DNA of 64,000 nucleotides from the NCBI RefSeq assembly GCF_014647975.1, contig NZ_BMQF01000003.1:186001-250000 (forward strand), in the 5' to 3' direction. How positions within the stretch are numbered: the first letter of the stretch is position 1; every line of letters starts with the position of its first letter. The notes under the pieces are model-generated. The model was not told where the DNA came from and ran no database searches. It saw only the letters and a list, made by a program, of their open reading frames with translations. Shown here piece by piece: positions 45,142 to 57,518 of this stretch. The translations under genes and the position numbers were made by a program. The stretch comes from Streptomyces fumigatiscleroticus. GTDB lineage: Bacteria > Actinomycetota > Actinomycetes > Streptomycetales > Streptomycetaceae.

Positions 45142-45259
45142 TTCGGCTCGCTTCCTGACCCTCGCCGCCTGAGCGCGGCCGGGGTCGCAGCGGGCCCGAC
45201 GTACGCCCGCCTCACCCAGTACATCCGGCACCTGCCGAATTAGTGGAAGGACCGCCATC

Positions 45260-45649
45260 ATGGCGAAGCTCAGCCAGGAAGACCTGCTCGCGCAGTTCGA
45301 GGAGATGACCCTCATCGAGCTCTCCGAGTTCGTGAAGGCCTTCGAGGAGAAGTTCGACGTCACCGCCGCCGCTGCCGCGCCGGTCGTCGTCGCCGGTGGT
45401 GCCGCTGGTGGCGCCGCCGCCCCGCAGGAGGAGGAGAAGGACGAGTTCGACGTCATCCTCACCGGCGCCGGCGACAAGAAGATCCAGGTCATCAAGGTCG
45501 TGCGTGAGCTGACCTCGCTGGGTCTGAAGGAGGCCAAGGACCTCGTCGACGGCACCCCGAAGCCGGTCCTGGAGAAGGTCAACAAGGAGGCCGCGGACAA
45601 GGCCGCCGAGGCCCTCAAGGGCGCCGGCGCCTCCGTCGAGGTCAAGTAA
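45260..45649 (+). CDS. rplL: 50S ribosomal protein L7/L12
   Basis: The 129-residue protein has an N-terminal dimerisation domain ([23 protein letters not shown]), an Ala/Gly hinge and the C-terminal factor-binding domain ([41 protein letters not shown]). GGAAGGA precedes ATG 45260. Confidence 0.97.
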   Translation: MAKLSQEDLLAQFEEMTLIELSEFVKAFEEKFDVTAAAAAPVVVAGGAAGGAAAPQEEEKDEFDVILTGAGDKKIQVIKVVRELTSLGLKEAKDLVDGTPKPVLEKVNKEAADKAAEALKGAGASVEVK

Positions 45650-45721
45650 GACCTCCACGGGTCCGCACCGGACTCTCGCGAGAGCTGAACACGGCCCCGT
45701 AGGGCTGTAACGCGACCGCAG

Positions 45722-45757
45722 CGAAGAGCGATCACCCAACCGGGTGGTCGCTCTTCG
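45722..45757 (+). terminator. Terminator after rplL
   Basis: GAAGAGCGATCACCC and GGGTGGTCGCTCTTC form a 15-bp stem with one G-T pair and an AACC loop. It separates rplJL from rpoBC. Confidence 0.88.
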
Positions 45758-46060
45758 GCGTTTCGGGGAACGGGCTGCGGCTGCCTTGCGCCGGCGGTCG
45801 CGGGGAGTATGGTGATCTTCGTCGTGCCTCCGGGCGTCCCGGTGGCCGACCGCACGTGACGACGGCAGTACCCGGTTTGGGCAAGGGGGGCCTTGACGAA
45901 CCGCACGCAGCGCGCAATTCTCAGGACGCGTCGTCACAACGATCCGAATCCGAGGCATGGATCGACGGCGAAGAGGGCAGTATCACCGTGCGTTGAGGGC
46001 AGGGCCTTGTCGCAGGAGTTGAGAACAACGAGGGCCAACGAGGGTCTCGAAAACCCGCAC
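45758..46060. other. Spacer between rplL terminator and rpoB promoter
   Basis: No convincing gene is present. TTGACG-N17-AATTCT (45893-45921) is a possible second promoter with a poor -10. Short open frames here have no family resemblance. Confidence 0.5.
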
Positions 46061-46089
46061 TGGACATCAGTGTGCCAAGTGGCTACACT
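46061..46089 (+). promoter_or_regulatory. rpoBC promoter
   Basis: TGGACA (46061-46066), N17 and TACACT (46084-46089) closely match the vegetative consensus, about 180 bp upstream of rpoB. Confidence 0.8.
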
Positions 46090-46095
46090 GACCCT

Positions 46096-46271
46096 TTGCG
46101 CTGCCTGTTAGCTGTCCCCTGCCCGTCACCAGGGGCATGCCCTCGCTCGAGCAATGACGACCGGATCGTCCCTGACCTGGCGTTTTCGCCAAATCAGGGA
46201 GGCCTGTCTTCGTGCGCGGGAGGGGGACCGGTACGCGCGTAGTGAGTCCGAGCCCTCGGAAGGACCCCCTC
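46096..46271 (+). promoter_or_regulatory. Structured rpoB leader
   Basis: The ~175-nt untranslated leader has two clear hairpins: CCCCTG/CAGGGG near 46117-46136, and a two-tier stem CCCTGA-cc-TGGCG / CGCCA-aa-TCAGGG at 46171-46200 with a TTTT loop. They could serve attenuation, processing or stability. No known riboswitch was recognised. Confidence 0.55.
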
Positions 46272-49200
46272 TTGGCCGCCTCGCGCAACGCCTCGACCGC
46301 GAATACGAACAACGCTGCCAGCACCGCCCCGCTGCGCATCTCCTTTGCAAAGATCAAGGAGCCCCTCGAGGTTCCGAACCTTCTCGCGCTGCAGACCGAG
46401 AGCTTCGACTGGCTGCTCGGCAACGACGCGTGGAAGGCTCGCGTCGAGGAGGCTCTGGAGAACGGTCAGGACGTCCCCACCAAGTCCGGCCTCGAGGAGA
46501 TCTTCGAGGAGATCTCCCCGATCGAGGACTTCTCCGGGTCGATGTCGCTGACCTTCCGGGACCACCGCTTCGAGCCGCCGAAGAACTCGATCGACGAGTG
46601 CAAGGAGCGCGACTTCACGTACGCCGCCCCGCTCTTCGTCACGGCCGAGTTCACCAACAACGAGACCGGCGAGATCAAGTCCCAGACCGTCTTCATGGGC
46701 GACTTCCCGCTCATGACGAACAAGGGCACCTTCGTCATCAACGGCACCGAGCGTGTCGTGGTGTCGCAGCTGGTCCGTTCGCCGGGTGTCTACTTCGACT
46801 CCTCCATCGACAAGACCTCCGACAAGGACATCTTCTCCGCCAAGATCATCCCGTCCCGGGGTGCCTGGCTGGAGATGGAGATCGACAAGCGCGACATGGT
46901 CGGCGTCCGTATCGACCGCAAGCGCAAGCAGTCCGTCACCGTCCTCCTGAAGGCGCTCGGCTGGAGCACCGAGCAGATCCTGGAGGAGTTCGGCGAGTAC
47001 GAGTCCATGCGCGCCACCCTGGAGAAGGACCACACCCAGGGCCAGGACGACGCGCTGCTCGACATCTACCGCAAGCTGCGTCCGGGCGAGCCCCCCACGC
47101 GCGAGGCCGCGCAGACGCTGCTGGAGAACCTGTACTTCAACCCCAAGCGCTACGACCTGGCCAAGGTCGGCCGCTACAAGGTCAACAAGAAGCTGGGTGC
47201 GGACGCTCCGCTCGACGCGGGCATCCTGACCGTCGAGGACATCATCGCGACGATCAAGTACCTGGTGCAGCTGCACGCCGGTGAGACCGAGACCGTCGGC
47301 GACAACGGCCAGCCGGTCGTCGTCGAGACCGACGACATCGACCACTTCGGCAACCGCCGTCTGCGCAGCGTCGGCGAGCTCATCCAGAACCAGGTCCGTA
47401 CGGGTCTGGCGCGTATGGAGCGCGTCGTGCGCGAGCGCATGACGACGCAGGACGTCGAGGCGATCACGCCGCAGACGCTGATCAACATCCGGCCGGTCGT
47501 CGCCTCCATCAAGGAGTTCTTCGGCACCAGCCAGCTGTCGCAGTTCATGGACCAGAACAACCCGCTGTCGGGTCTCACCCACAAGCGCCGTCTGTCGGCG
47601 CTCGGTCCGGGTGGTCTCTCCCGTGAGCGGGCCGGCTTCGAGGTCCGTGACGTGCACCCCTCGCACTACGGCCGTATGTGCCCGATCGAGACGCCGGAAG
47701 GCCCGAACATCGGTCTGATCGGCTCGCTCGCCTCCTACGGCCGGGTCAACGCGTTCGGTTTCGTCGAGACCCCGTACCGCAAGGTCGTCGACGGCCAGGT
47801 CACCGACGAGGTGGACTACCTGACCGCCGACGAGGAGGACCGCTTCGTCATCGCGCAGGCCAACGCCACGCTCACCGACGAACTGCGGTTCGCCGAGGCC
47901 CGCGTGCTGGTCCGCCGCCGTGGCGGCGAGGTCGACTACGTCGGCCCCGAGGACGTGGACTACATGGACGTCTCGCCGCGCCAGATGGTGTCGGTCGCGA
48001 CCGCCATGATCCCCTTCCTGGAGCACGACGACGCCAACCGTGCCCTCATGGGCGCGAACATGATGCGTCAGGCCGTGCCGCTGATTAAGTCCGAGGCCCC
48101 GCTGGTCGGCACCGGCATGGAGTACCGCTCCGCCGTCGACGCCGGCGACGTGGTCAAGGCCGAGAAGGACGGTGTGGTCCAGGAGGTCTCCGCGGACTAC
48201 ATCACCACCGCCAACGACGACGGCACGTACATCACGTACCGCCTGGCCAAGTTCTCCCGGTCCAACCAGGGCACCTCGGTCAACCAGAAGGTCATCGTCA
48301 ACGAGGGCGACCGCGTCATCACGGGCCAGGTGCTCGCCGACGGCCCGGCCACCCAGAACGGCGAGATGGCGCTCGGCAAGAACCTGCTGGTCGCGTTCAT
48401 GCCGTGGGAGGGTCACAACTACGAGGACGCGATCATCCTGTCGCAGCGCCTCGTGCAGGACGACGTCCTCTCCTCGATCCACATCGAGGAGCACGAGGTC
48501 GACGCCCGTGACACCAAGCTCGGCCCCGAGGAGATCACCCGGGACATCCCGAACGTCTCCGAGGAGGTCCTGGCCGACCTCGACGAGCGCGGCATCATCC
48601 GCATCGGCGCCGAGGTCATCGCCGGTGACATCCTGGTCGGCAAGGTGACCCCGAAGGGTGAGACCGAGCTGACGCCGGAGGAGCGCCTGCTCCGCGCGAT
48701 CTTCGGTGAGAAGGCCCGTGAGGTCCGTGACACCTCGCTGAAGGTGCCGCACGGCGAGACCGGCAAGGTCATCGGCGTCCGCGTCTTCGACCGCGAGGAG
48801 GGCGACGAGCTTCCCCCCGGTGTGAACCAGCTGGTGCGCGTGTACGTCGCGCAGAAGCGCAAGATCACCGACGGTGACAAGCTCGCCGGCCGCCACGGCA
48901 ACAAGGGTGTCATCTCCAAGATCCTGCCGATCGAGGACATGCCGTTCCTGGAGGACGGCACCCCGGTCGACATCATCCTCAACCCGCTGGGTGTGCCGTC
49001 CCGAATGAACCCGGGACAGGTCCTGGAGATCCACCTCGGCTGGCTCGCCAGCCAGGGCTGGGACGTCTCCGGCCTGGCCGACGAGTGGGCCCAGCGCCTC
49101 CAGGGCATCGGCGCCGACCGGGTCGCCCCGCGCACCAACGTGGCCACCCCGGTCTTCGACGGCGCCCGCGAGGACGAGCTGGCCGGTCTGCTGGAGAACA

Positions 49201-49757
49201 CGCTGCCCAACCGCGACGGCGACCGCATGGTCCTCCCGTCCGGCAAGGCGCGGCTGTTCGACGGCCGTTCGGGTGAGCCGTTCCCGGACCCGATCTCGGT
49301 CGGGTACATGTACATCCTCAAGCTGCACCACCTGGTCGACGACAAGCTGCACGCCCGTTCGACCGGTCCGTACTCGATGATCACGCAGCAGCCGCTGGGC
49401 GGTAAGGCCCAGTTCGGTGGCCAGCGGTTCGGCGAGATGGAGGTGTGGGCGCTCGAGGCGTACGGCGCCGCGTACGCGCTCCAGGAGCTGTTGACCATCA
49501 AGTCCGACGACGTCACCGGCCGCGTGAAGGTCTACGAGGCCATCGTCAAGGGCGAGAACATCCCCGAGCCCGGCATCCCCGAGTCCTTCAAGGTGCTGAT
49601 CAAGGAGATGCAGTCGCTCTGCCTGAACGTGGAGGTGCTGTCCAGCGACGGCATGTCCATCGAGATGCGTGACACCGACGAGGATGTCTTCCGCGCTGCG
49701 GAGGAGCTCGGCATCGACCTGTCCCGGCGCGAGCCGAGCAGCGTCGAAGAGGTCTGA
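46272..49757 (+). CDS. rpoB: DNA-directed RNA polymerase subunit beta
   Basis: The 1,161-residue product has the rifampicin region [20 protein letters not shown] followed by [11 protein letters not shown], all with the wild-type (sensitive) residues, and the conserved [19 protein letters not shown]. The start is TTG 46272, as known for Streptomyces RpoB ([20 protein letters not shown]), with AAGGA about 9 nt upstream. Upstream in-frame codons have no homology. A 13-bp hairpin lies in the gap to rpoC. Confidence 0.97.
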   Translation: MAASRNASTANTNNAASTAPLRISFAKIKEPLEVPNLLALQTESFDWLLGNDAWKARVEEALENGQDVPTKSGLEEIFEEISPIEDFSGSMSLTFRDHRFEPPKNSIDECKERDFTYAAPLFVTAEFTNNETGEIKSQTVFMGDFPLMTNKGTFVINGTERVVVSQLVRSPGVYFDSSIDKTSDKDIFSAKIIPSRGAWLEMEIDKRDMVGVRIDRKRKQSVTVLLKALGWSTEQILEEFGEYESMRATLEKDHTQGQDDALLDIYRKLRPGEPPTREAAQTLLENLYFNPKRYDLAKVGRYKVNKKLGADAPLDAGILTVEDIIATIKYLVQLHAGETETVGDNGQPVVVETDDIDHFGNRRLRSVGELIQNQVRTGLARMERVVRERMTTQDVEAITPQTLINIRPVVASIKEFFGTSQLSQFMDQNNPLSGLTHKRRLSALGPGGLSRERAGFEVRDVHPSHYGRMCPIETPEGPNIGLIGSLASYGRVNAFGFVETPYRKVVDGQVTDEVDYLTADEEDRFVIAQANATLTDELRFAEARVLVRRRGGEVDYVGPEDVDYMDVSPRQMVSVATAMIPFLEHDDANRALMGANMMRQAVPLIKSEAPLVGTGMEYRSAVDAGDVVKAEKDGVVQEVSADYITTANDDGTYITYRLAKFSRSNQGTSVNQKVIVNEGDRVITGQVLADGPATQNGEMALGKNLLVAFMPWEGHNYEDAIILSQRLVQDDVLSSIHIEEHEVDARDTKLGPEEITRDIPNVSEEVLADLDERGIIRIGAEVIAGDILVGKVTPKGETELTPEERLLRAIFGEKAREVRDTSLKVPHGETGKVIGVRVFDREEGDELPPGVNQLVRVYVAQKRKITDGDKLAGRHGNKGVISKILPIEDMPFLEDGTPVDIILNPLGVPSRMNPGQVLEIHLGWLASQGWDVSGLADEWAQRLQGIGADRVAPRTNVATPVFDGAREDELAGLLENTLPNRDGDRMVLPSGKARLFDGRSGEPFPDPISVGYMYILKLHHLVDDKLHARSTGPYSMITQQPLGGKAQFGGQRFGEMEVWALEAYGAAYALQELLTIKSDDVTGRVKVYEAIVKGENIPEPGIPESFKVLIKEMQSLCLNVEVLSSDGMSIEMRDTDEDVFRAAEELGIDLSRREPSSVEEV

Positions 49758-49764
49758 CGGAGTC

Positions 49765-49796
49765 CGGCGGGCCTTCGCACCCCCGAAGGCCCGCCG
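49765..49796 (+). terminator. Perfect hairpin between rpoB and rpoC
   Basis: CGGCGGGCCTTCG and CGAAGGCCCGCCG form a 13-bp stem with a 6-nt C-rich loop in the 97-bp gap. There is no T-run, so it may be a partial terminator or an RNase processing site that sets the rpoB/rpoC ratio. Confidence 0.6.
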
Positions 49797-49854
49797 ACCC
49801 CGGGACCCCGTTTCAGACCCCAAGACTTACGACCCTGAGAGGGATTGACGCATA

Positions 49855-53754
<3,900 letters not shown>

Positions 53755-53769
53755 GCGAGTCGCTTGAAA

Positions 53770-53807
53770 CCGAAGGGCGGTCACCCCGTGGGGTGGCCGC
53801 CCTTCGG
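53770..53807. terminator. Bidirectional terminator between rpoC and the M48 protease gene
   Basis: CCGAAGGGCGG-T-CACCCC pairs with GGGTGGCCGCCCTTCGG (one G-T pair, tiny loop). It can end both convergent transcripts. Confidence 0.88.
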
Positions 53808-53827
53808 CGTGTCCGGGCGCGGGCCGC

Positions 53828-55060
53828 TCAGCGCTGCGGCTGGAGCCAGGGTTGCAGGTGGTGCAGCCGGGTGTAGTAGTCCGGATGCGAGGAGAGCAGT
53901 CTGCTCAGCGGGCTCTCGGCCGGCGGGACGCCGCCGTTGCGGGCGGCGAGCGCGGCGGCCTGCCACTGCTCCTGCTGGTGCAGCTTGTCCAGTACGGCGG
54001 CCAGCATCGGGGCGAAGCCGAGGGCGGCGGCGTGCTGGTCGGCGCGCAGCTCGGCGCGGCGCCCGACGGCGGCCAGGGCGTACGGCACGGCGATGACCAG
54101 CAGCGGCAGACCGTAGAGCGAGCTGATCGTGGCCAGTGCGACGGCGCCGACGAACACCGTGAACACCACGACGCCCAGGCAGGAGAAGGCGCGCGAGACC
54201 GCGAACATGACGCGGGTGACCACGCGCAGCACGCGCCAGGCCACCCGGCCGGGCAGCGCGTACCAGTAGCCGAGCAGCGAGGACCAGGCATGGCCGCCGA
54301 CGTGGTGGCCGAGCTCGTGGGCGAGGACGGCGGCCAGCTCGCCGTTGGGCAGCTGGTTCATGGAGAAGCGGGTGACGCCGACGATATGACCGGCCGCGGC
54401 GACCGCGTTGAGGCTGTCGCTGTCCTCCACCCACAGCTCGTAGGTGCGGCCCTCCACACCGGCGCGTGCGGTGACTTCCCGCCAGACCGGTTGGAGTTTG
54501 GCTTGTTCTTGCGGAGTGGGGTGGCGCAGGTGGAGCACATGGCGCGCGAGGGCGCTCTCGGTGGGGCGGTGGAAGACGAGTGCGCCGCTGGCGAGCCAGG
54601 CCAGGACCACCAGGATGCCGAGGCCGCCGAAGACGAGTGAGCACAGGCCGACGACGAACAGGCTGCACAGGAAGTTCGGCAGGTAGAGCAGCAGATTGCC
54701 GACGGCGGTGGCGTCGGTGCGGCGCTGCTGCTGCGCGATGTGGACCCGGCCGCGGTCGGTGCTGATGTGGTGAGGATGGGCGGGGTCGTCGGGAGCGGGA
54801 GGGGCAGGGTGAGGGGGGTGGGGCGCGGGCGGCGGTGCGTAGTGGGGGTGGGGCGGGGGCTGAGGGGGCTGGCTCGCCGTGGGGTACTGGGGAGGCTGGG
54901 GGTACGGGGGCGGGGAAGGCTGCGGGTACTGAGGAGGGTGGGGGTACGGGGGAGACTGCGGAGGCTGGAAGGTCTGCGGGTACTGGGGTGGTACCGAGGG
55001 CGGCCGGGGCTGGGCGGTCGGTTCCGGGTGTTCCGGTGGGGACGGCGGCGGCTGGGTCAT
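53828..55060 (-). CDS. M48-family membrane metalloprotease with Pro-rich N-terminus
   Basis: Residues 1-~95 are a Pro/Gln/Tyr-rich disordered arm (PPQYPQ-type repeats). Two membrane helices follow (~121-164). The zinc motif HELGHH is at 248-253, with two more helices and the third-ligand helix RRAELRADQHAAALG. This is the HtpX/Ste24-like fold. AGGA lies 7 nt before ATG 55060. It is the last gene of the minus-strand cluster with the cyclase and Pycsar-type effector; a role in effector or membrane processing is inference. Confidence 0.88.
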   Translation of the reverse strand: MTQPPPSPPEHPEPTAQPRPPSVPPQYPQTFQPPQSPPYPHPPQYPQPSPPPYPQPPQYPTASQPPQPPPHPHYAPPPAPHPPHPAPPAPDDPAHPHHISTDRGRVHIAQQQRRTDATAVGNLLLYLPNFLCSLFVVGLCSLVFGGLGILVVLAWLASGALVFHRPTESALARHVLHLRHPTPQEQAKLQPVWREVTARAGVEGRTYELWVEDSDSLNAVAAAGHIVGVTRFSMNQLPNGELAAVLAHELGHHVGGHAWSSLLGYWYALPGRVAWRVLRVVTRVMFAVSRAFSCLGVVVFTVFVGAVALATISSLYGLPLLVIAVPYALAAVGRRAELRADQHAAALGFAPMLAAVLDKLHQQEQWQAAALAARNGGVPPAESPLSRLLSSHPDYYTRLHHLQPWLQPQR

Positions 55061-55126
55061 GGTCGTTCCTAGGGTTCTCCGGTTGGCTGGGCGGTGGGCC
55101 GGGCGGTGGTCCGGACCGTCGGCCGG

Positions 55127-55663
55127 TCAGCCGATCAGCAGGGACGCGGGCAGCAGGAGCGTGCCGGTGCAGAAGGCGATCAGCCCGGCACGGATCCACT
55201 GGTGCTTGCGCCAGGCGATCCGGCTCATCTCGGCGAGGGCCGTGGTCAGACCGGCCACGGGATCGGACTGGGTGTCGGCGAGCGCGGTGTCCAGCGCGCC
55301 CGCGCGCACGGCGCAGCGGATGTCGCCGAAGTACGTCAGGGGCCGGCCCGGCTCCCAGGTACCGGAGCGGTAGCGGGGCAGGACGGCCAGCAGCAGGGCG
55401 AGCAGGGAGAAGGCGAGGGAGGCGATCCCCGCCCACCACACGGCGGTGCCCACGGCGGACAGGGCGTCCGGACTCCAGTCACGTCCGGCGAGCAGCCCGC
55501 TGAACACACCCGCGGTCATGCCGAGCGCGGCGACCAGGACGGAGGCCTTGCTGTCGGCCCGCGCGACCTCGGCGCGCAGGTCGAGCAGGAGGTGTTCGCA
55601 GAGCCGGGTGCGGGGGTCCTGGCCGGCGGGCACGGGGGTGGGCAGCGGGTCGGTGGTCGTCAC
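55127..55663 (-). CDS. Pycsar-effector-like membrane protein (DUF5706/PycTM type)
   Basis: The 178-residue protein has an N-terminal helix LCEHLLLDLRAEVARADSKASVL (residues 21-43), whose ADSKAS is typical of this family. Membrane helices lie at ~41-60 and ~70-96, then the RPLTYFGDI motif (108-115), an amphipathic helix ending EMSRIAWRKHQWIR, and a third helix (~156-176). PycTM proteins open or damage the membrane when they sense cyclic pyrimidine nucleotides in Pycsar phage defence. GTG 55663 overlaps the SPFH-like gene by 4 bp and has AAGGA upstream. A cyclase gene is three genes upstream in the same operon. Confidence 0.8.
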   Translation of the reverse strand: MTTTDPLPTPVPAGQDPRTRLCEHLLLDLRAEVARADSKASVLVAALGMTAGVFSGLLAGRDWSPDALSAVGTAVWWAGIASLAFSLLALLLAVLPRYRSGTWEPGRPLTYFGDIRCAVRAGALDTALADTQSDPVAGLTTALAEMSRIAWRKHQWIRAGLIAFCTGTLLLPASLLIG

Positions 55664-57480
55664 GGGCTGCCGTCCTTCGTGTCCGTGTCGGTGTACGTGT
55701 CCGTATCCGCAGAGGTGCCGGGGCCGTCCGCTGTCCCGGGCGGCGCAGGGGCGCCCTGCTGCGGGGGAGCGGTCGGGGTGCTGCCGTAGCCGGGGGGCGG
55801 CTGCCAGGCGGGGGCGACGACGGGTGGGGCCGGGATCGGCGCGACGCCGGGCGGGCCGGGATACGGTGCGTGGCCGCCCGGCGATGCCGGCGGTGCGGCC
55901 GTCGGCATGCCCGGGGCGTACGGGGCGGGAGGGGCGTAGGGGGTGTACGGGGCGGGCGGCTGCCAGCCGTAGGCGGCCGATGTGCCGGGGCCGTTCGGTG
56001 CGGTGGCCGGGGGTGCCGGGACGGCGGGGTGAGGCGGCATCGTGTACGGATGCGCGGGGCTCGGGTACGGGCCTGGCGTGGGTGGCGTGGGTGGCATGGG
56101 TGGCATGGGTGGCGCGGGGGTTCCGGACGCTGCCGCGTGGTCGTTCGTCTCCGGTGCTCCCGGTGCTCCCGGTGCTCCCGGTGCTCCCGGTGCTCCCGGT
56201 GCTCCCGGTGCTCCCGGTGCTCCCGGTGCTCCCGGTGCTCCCGGTGCTCCCGGCGCATCCGATGCCTTTGGTGTCTCCGGTGTCTCCGGTGCTCCGTCCG
56301 GGCCGGCGGCCGGCACCGCCGCCGGCGGAAGGTCCCCGCTCGCGGACGGGCCCGGCTCCGCGGCGGCCGTCTCCGGGCCCGGCGGGATCAGCGGCGGGTT
56401 CTGGGGGACGCCCGGGAGACGCTGGTTGAGGATGTCGCTGACGGTGCGCAGGGCCAGCTGCTTGGGGCCCTCCAGCTCGAACTTCTCCGCCGCGTCGCCG
56501 CTGAGCAACTGCTTCACCAGGTCCATCTGGGCCTGGATCATGCGCAGTTGGTCGTCGCGCATGCTCTGCATGACGAGGCGGGAGTCCTCGGGGTGCTGGG
56601 CGAGGTGCAGCGCCCAGGCCTGCACCCCGCCCTGCTGGAGATGCCACTGGTAGAAGGCGATCTTCTCCGCCTCGATCCGCTGGAGCTCCAGCATCTGCTG
56701 TCCGTGCAGCATCGCCTGTTCGTGCTGCCAGCGCTGCTGCTGGAGGGCCAGCTCCTGCTGCCGGTGCCCGTACGCCATGGCCCGCTCGATCTGGAGGGCG
56801 TCCTGTTGCCGGTACCGGTGGTCCGTCGCGGCATCGACCCGCATGCCCTGCTCGGCCGCGCGGATCTGCTCGGCGGCGGAGTGGTCGATCGCCTGAAGGC
56901 GTTGCTGGTGCTCGATGCCGGCCTGGTCGCGCCGTAGCCGGAGGGTCCAGGTGACCTGGAGTCCCACGGGTGCGCCGAGCGGGCCCAGGACGGTGACCGC
57001 GTTCAGCAGTTCCCGTTCGGCCGCCGCGCTGTCGGCGACCGGGAACCGCCGTGTCACCGGCCGGGCGGCCTGCTGCAACTCGCCCAGCAGCAGCCCCGGC
57101 ACGTTCCGCACCCCGCTCGCCACGAACCGGGCCGGGTCCAGCACCTGCCAGGAGAAGTCGACCTCGCCCGTGAACTCGAACGCGTCGTTGTCACTGGGCA
57201 GGGTGAGCGTCTCCGTGAACGGATGGACGCCCATGTCCACCTCGTAGACCGCCGTGTACCGGTGGGCCGCGATCTCCCCGCGGGTCGGCCGGCGGGGCGG
57301 GAGATACGCCTCGTAGCCGCCCTTGGGGGTCGAGAACACCAGCGCGTGGTCGATGCGGACCGCGTGCTTCAGCGACAGCTCGAAGCGCGACAGCTGGCGC
57401 ACGGTGAGCACCGGGTCGGTCAGCCGGGTGTGCCGGTCCGCCGGCTGCTGCCACTCGGGCTGGCGGTGGAAGGTGGGCAT
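55660..57480 (-). CDS. SPFH/band-7-like coiled-coil protein with collagen-like GAP repeat
   Basis: The 606-residue protein has an N-terminal domain (residues ~25-190) with SPFH-like strands (EFTGEVDFSWQVLDPARF, then GLLLGELQQAARPVTRRF). A long Gln/Glu/Arg-rich coiled coil follows to ~370 (QQELALQQQRWQHEQAM). Then comes a Pro/Gly-rich tail with eleven perfect Gly-Ala-Pro repeats. No membrane helix is apparent. SPFH proteins form membrane-associated rings or scaffolds. It lies 38 bp after the STAND-like gene and is translationally coupled to the PycTM-like gene. GAGGAG is 9 nt before ATG 57480. Confidence 0.72.
   Translation of the reverse strand: MPTFHRQPEWQQPADRHTRLTDPVLTVRQLSRFELSLKHAVRIDHALVFSTPKGGYEAYLPPRRPTRGEIAAHRYTAVYEVDMGVHPFTETLTLPSDNDAFEFTGEVDFSWQVLDPARFVASGVRNVPGLLLGELQQAARPVTRRFPVADSAAAERELLNAVTVLGPLGAPVGLQVTWTLRLRRDQAGIEHQQRLQAIDHSAAEQIRAAEQGMRVDAATDHRYRQQDALQIERAMAYGHRQQELALQQQRWQHEQAMLHGQQMLELQRIEAEKIAFYQWHLQQGGVQAWALHLAQHPEDSRLVMQSMRDDQLRMIQAQMDLVKQLLSGDAAEKFELEGPKQLALRTVSDILNQRLPGVPQNPPLIPPGPETAAAEPGPSASGDLPPAAVPAAGPDGAPETPETPKASDAPGAPGAPGAPGAPGAPGAPGAPGAPGAPGAPGAPETNDHAAASGTPAPPMPPMPPTPPTPGPYPSPAHPYTMPPHPAVPAPPATAPNGPGTSAAYGWQPPAPYTPYAPPAPYAPGMPTAAPPASPGGHAPYPGPPGVAPIPAPPVVAPAWQPPPGYGSTPTAPPQQGAPAPPGTADGPGTSADTDTYTDTDTKDGSP
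56152..56250. repeat. Eleven perfect 9-bp repeats encoding (Gly-Ala-Pro)n
   Basis: CGGTGCTCC is repeated eleven times without a mismatch inside the SPFH-like gene. Perfect coding repeats of this kind are prone to length change by slippage in 3-residue steps. Confidence 0.92.
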
Positions 57481-57518
57481 GGTGCGGGTCTCCTCGGGAC
57501 GGGGCGTACCGATGTGCG

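Noticed and set aside
56152..56250. Separate genes on the plus strand rich in Gly-Ala-Pro or Cys-Ser-Arg repeats
   Set aside because: They arise because the 9-bp coding repeat is open in several frames; only the minus-strand frame has a ribosome site, flanking domain sequence and operon context.
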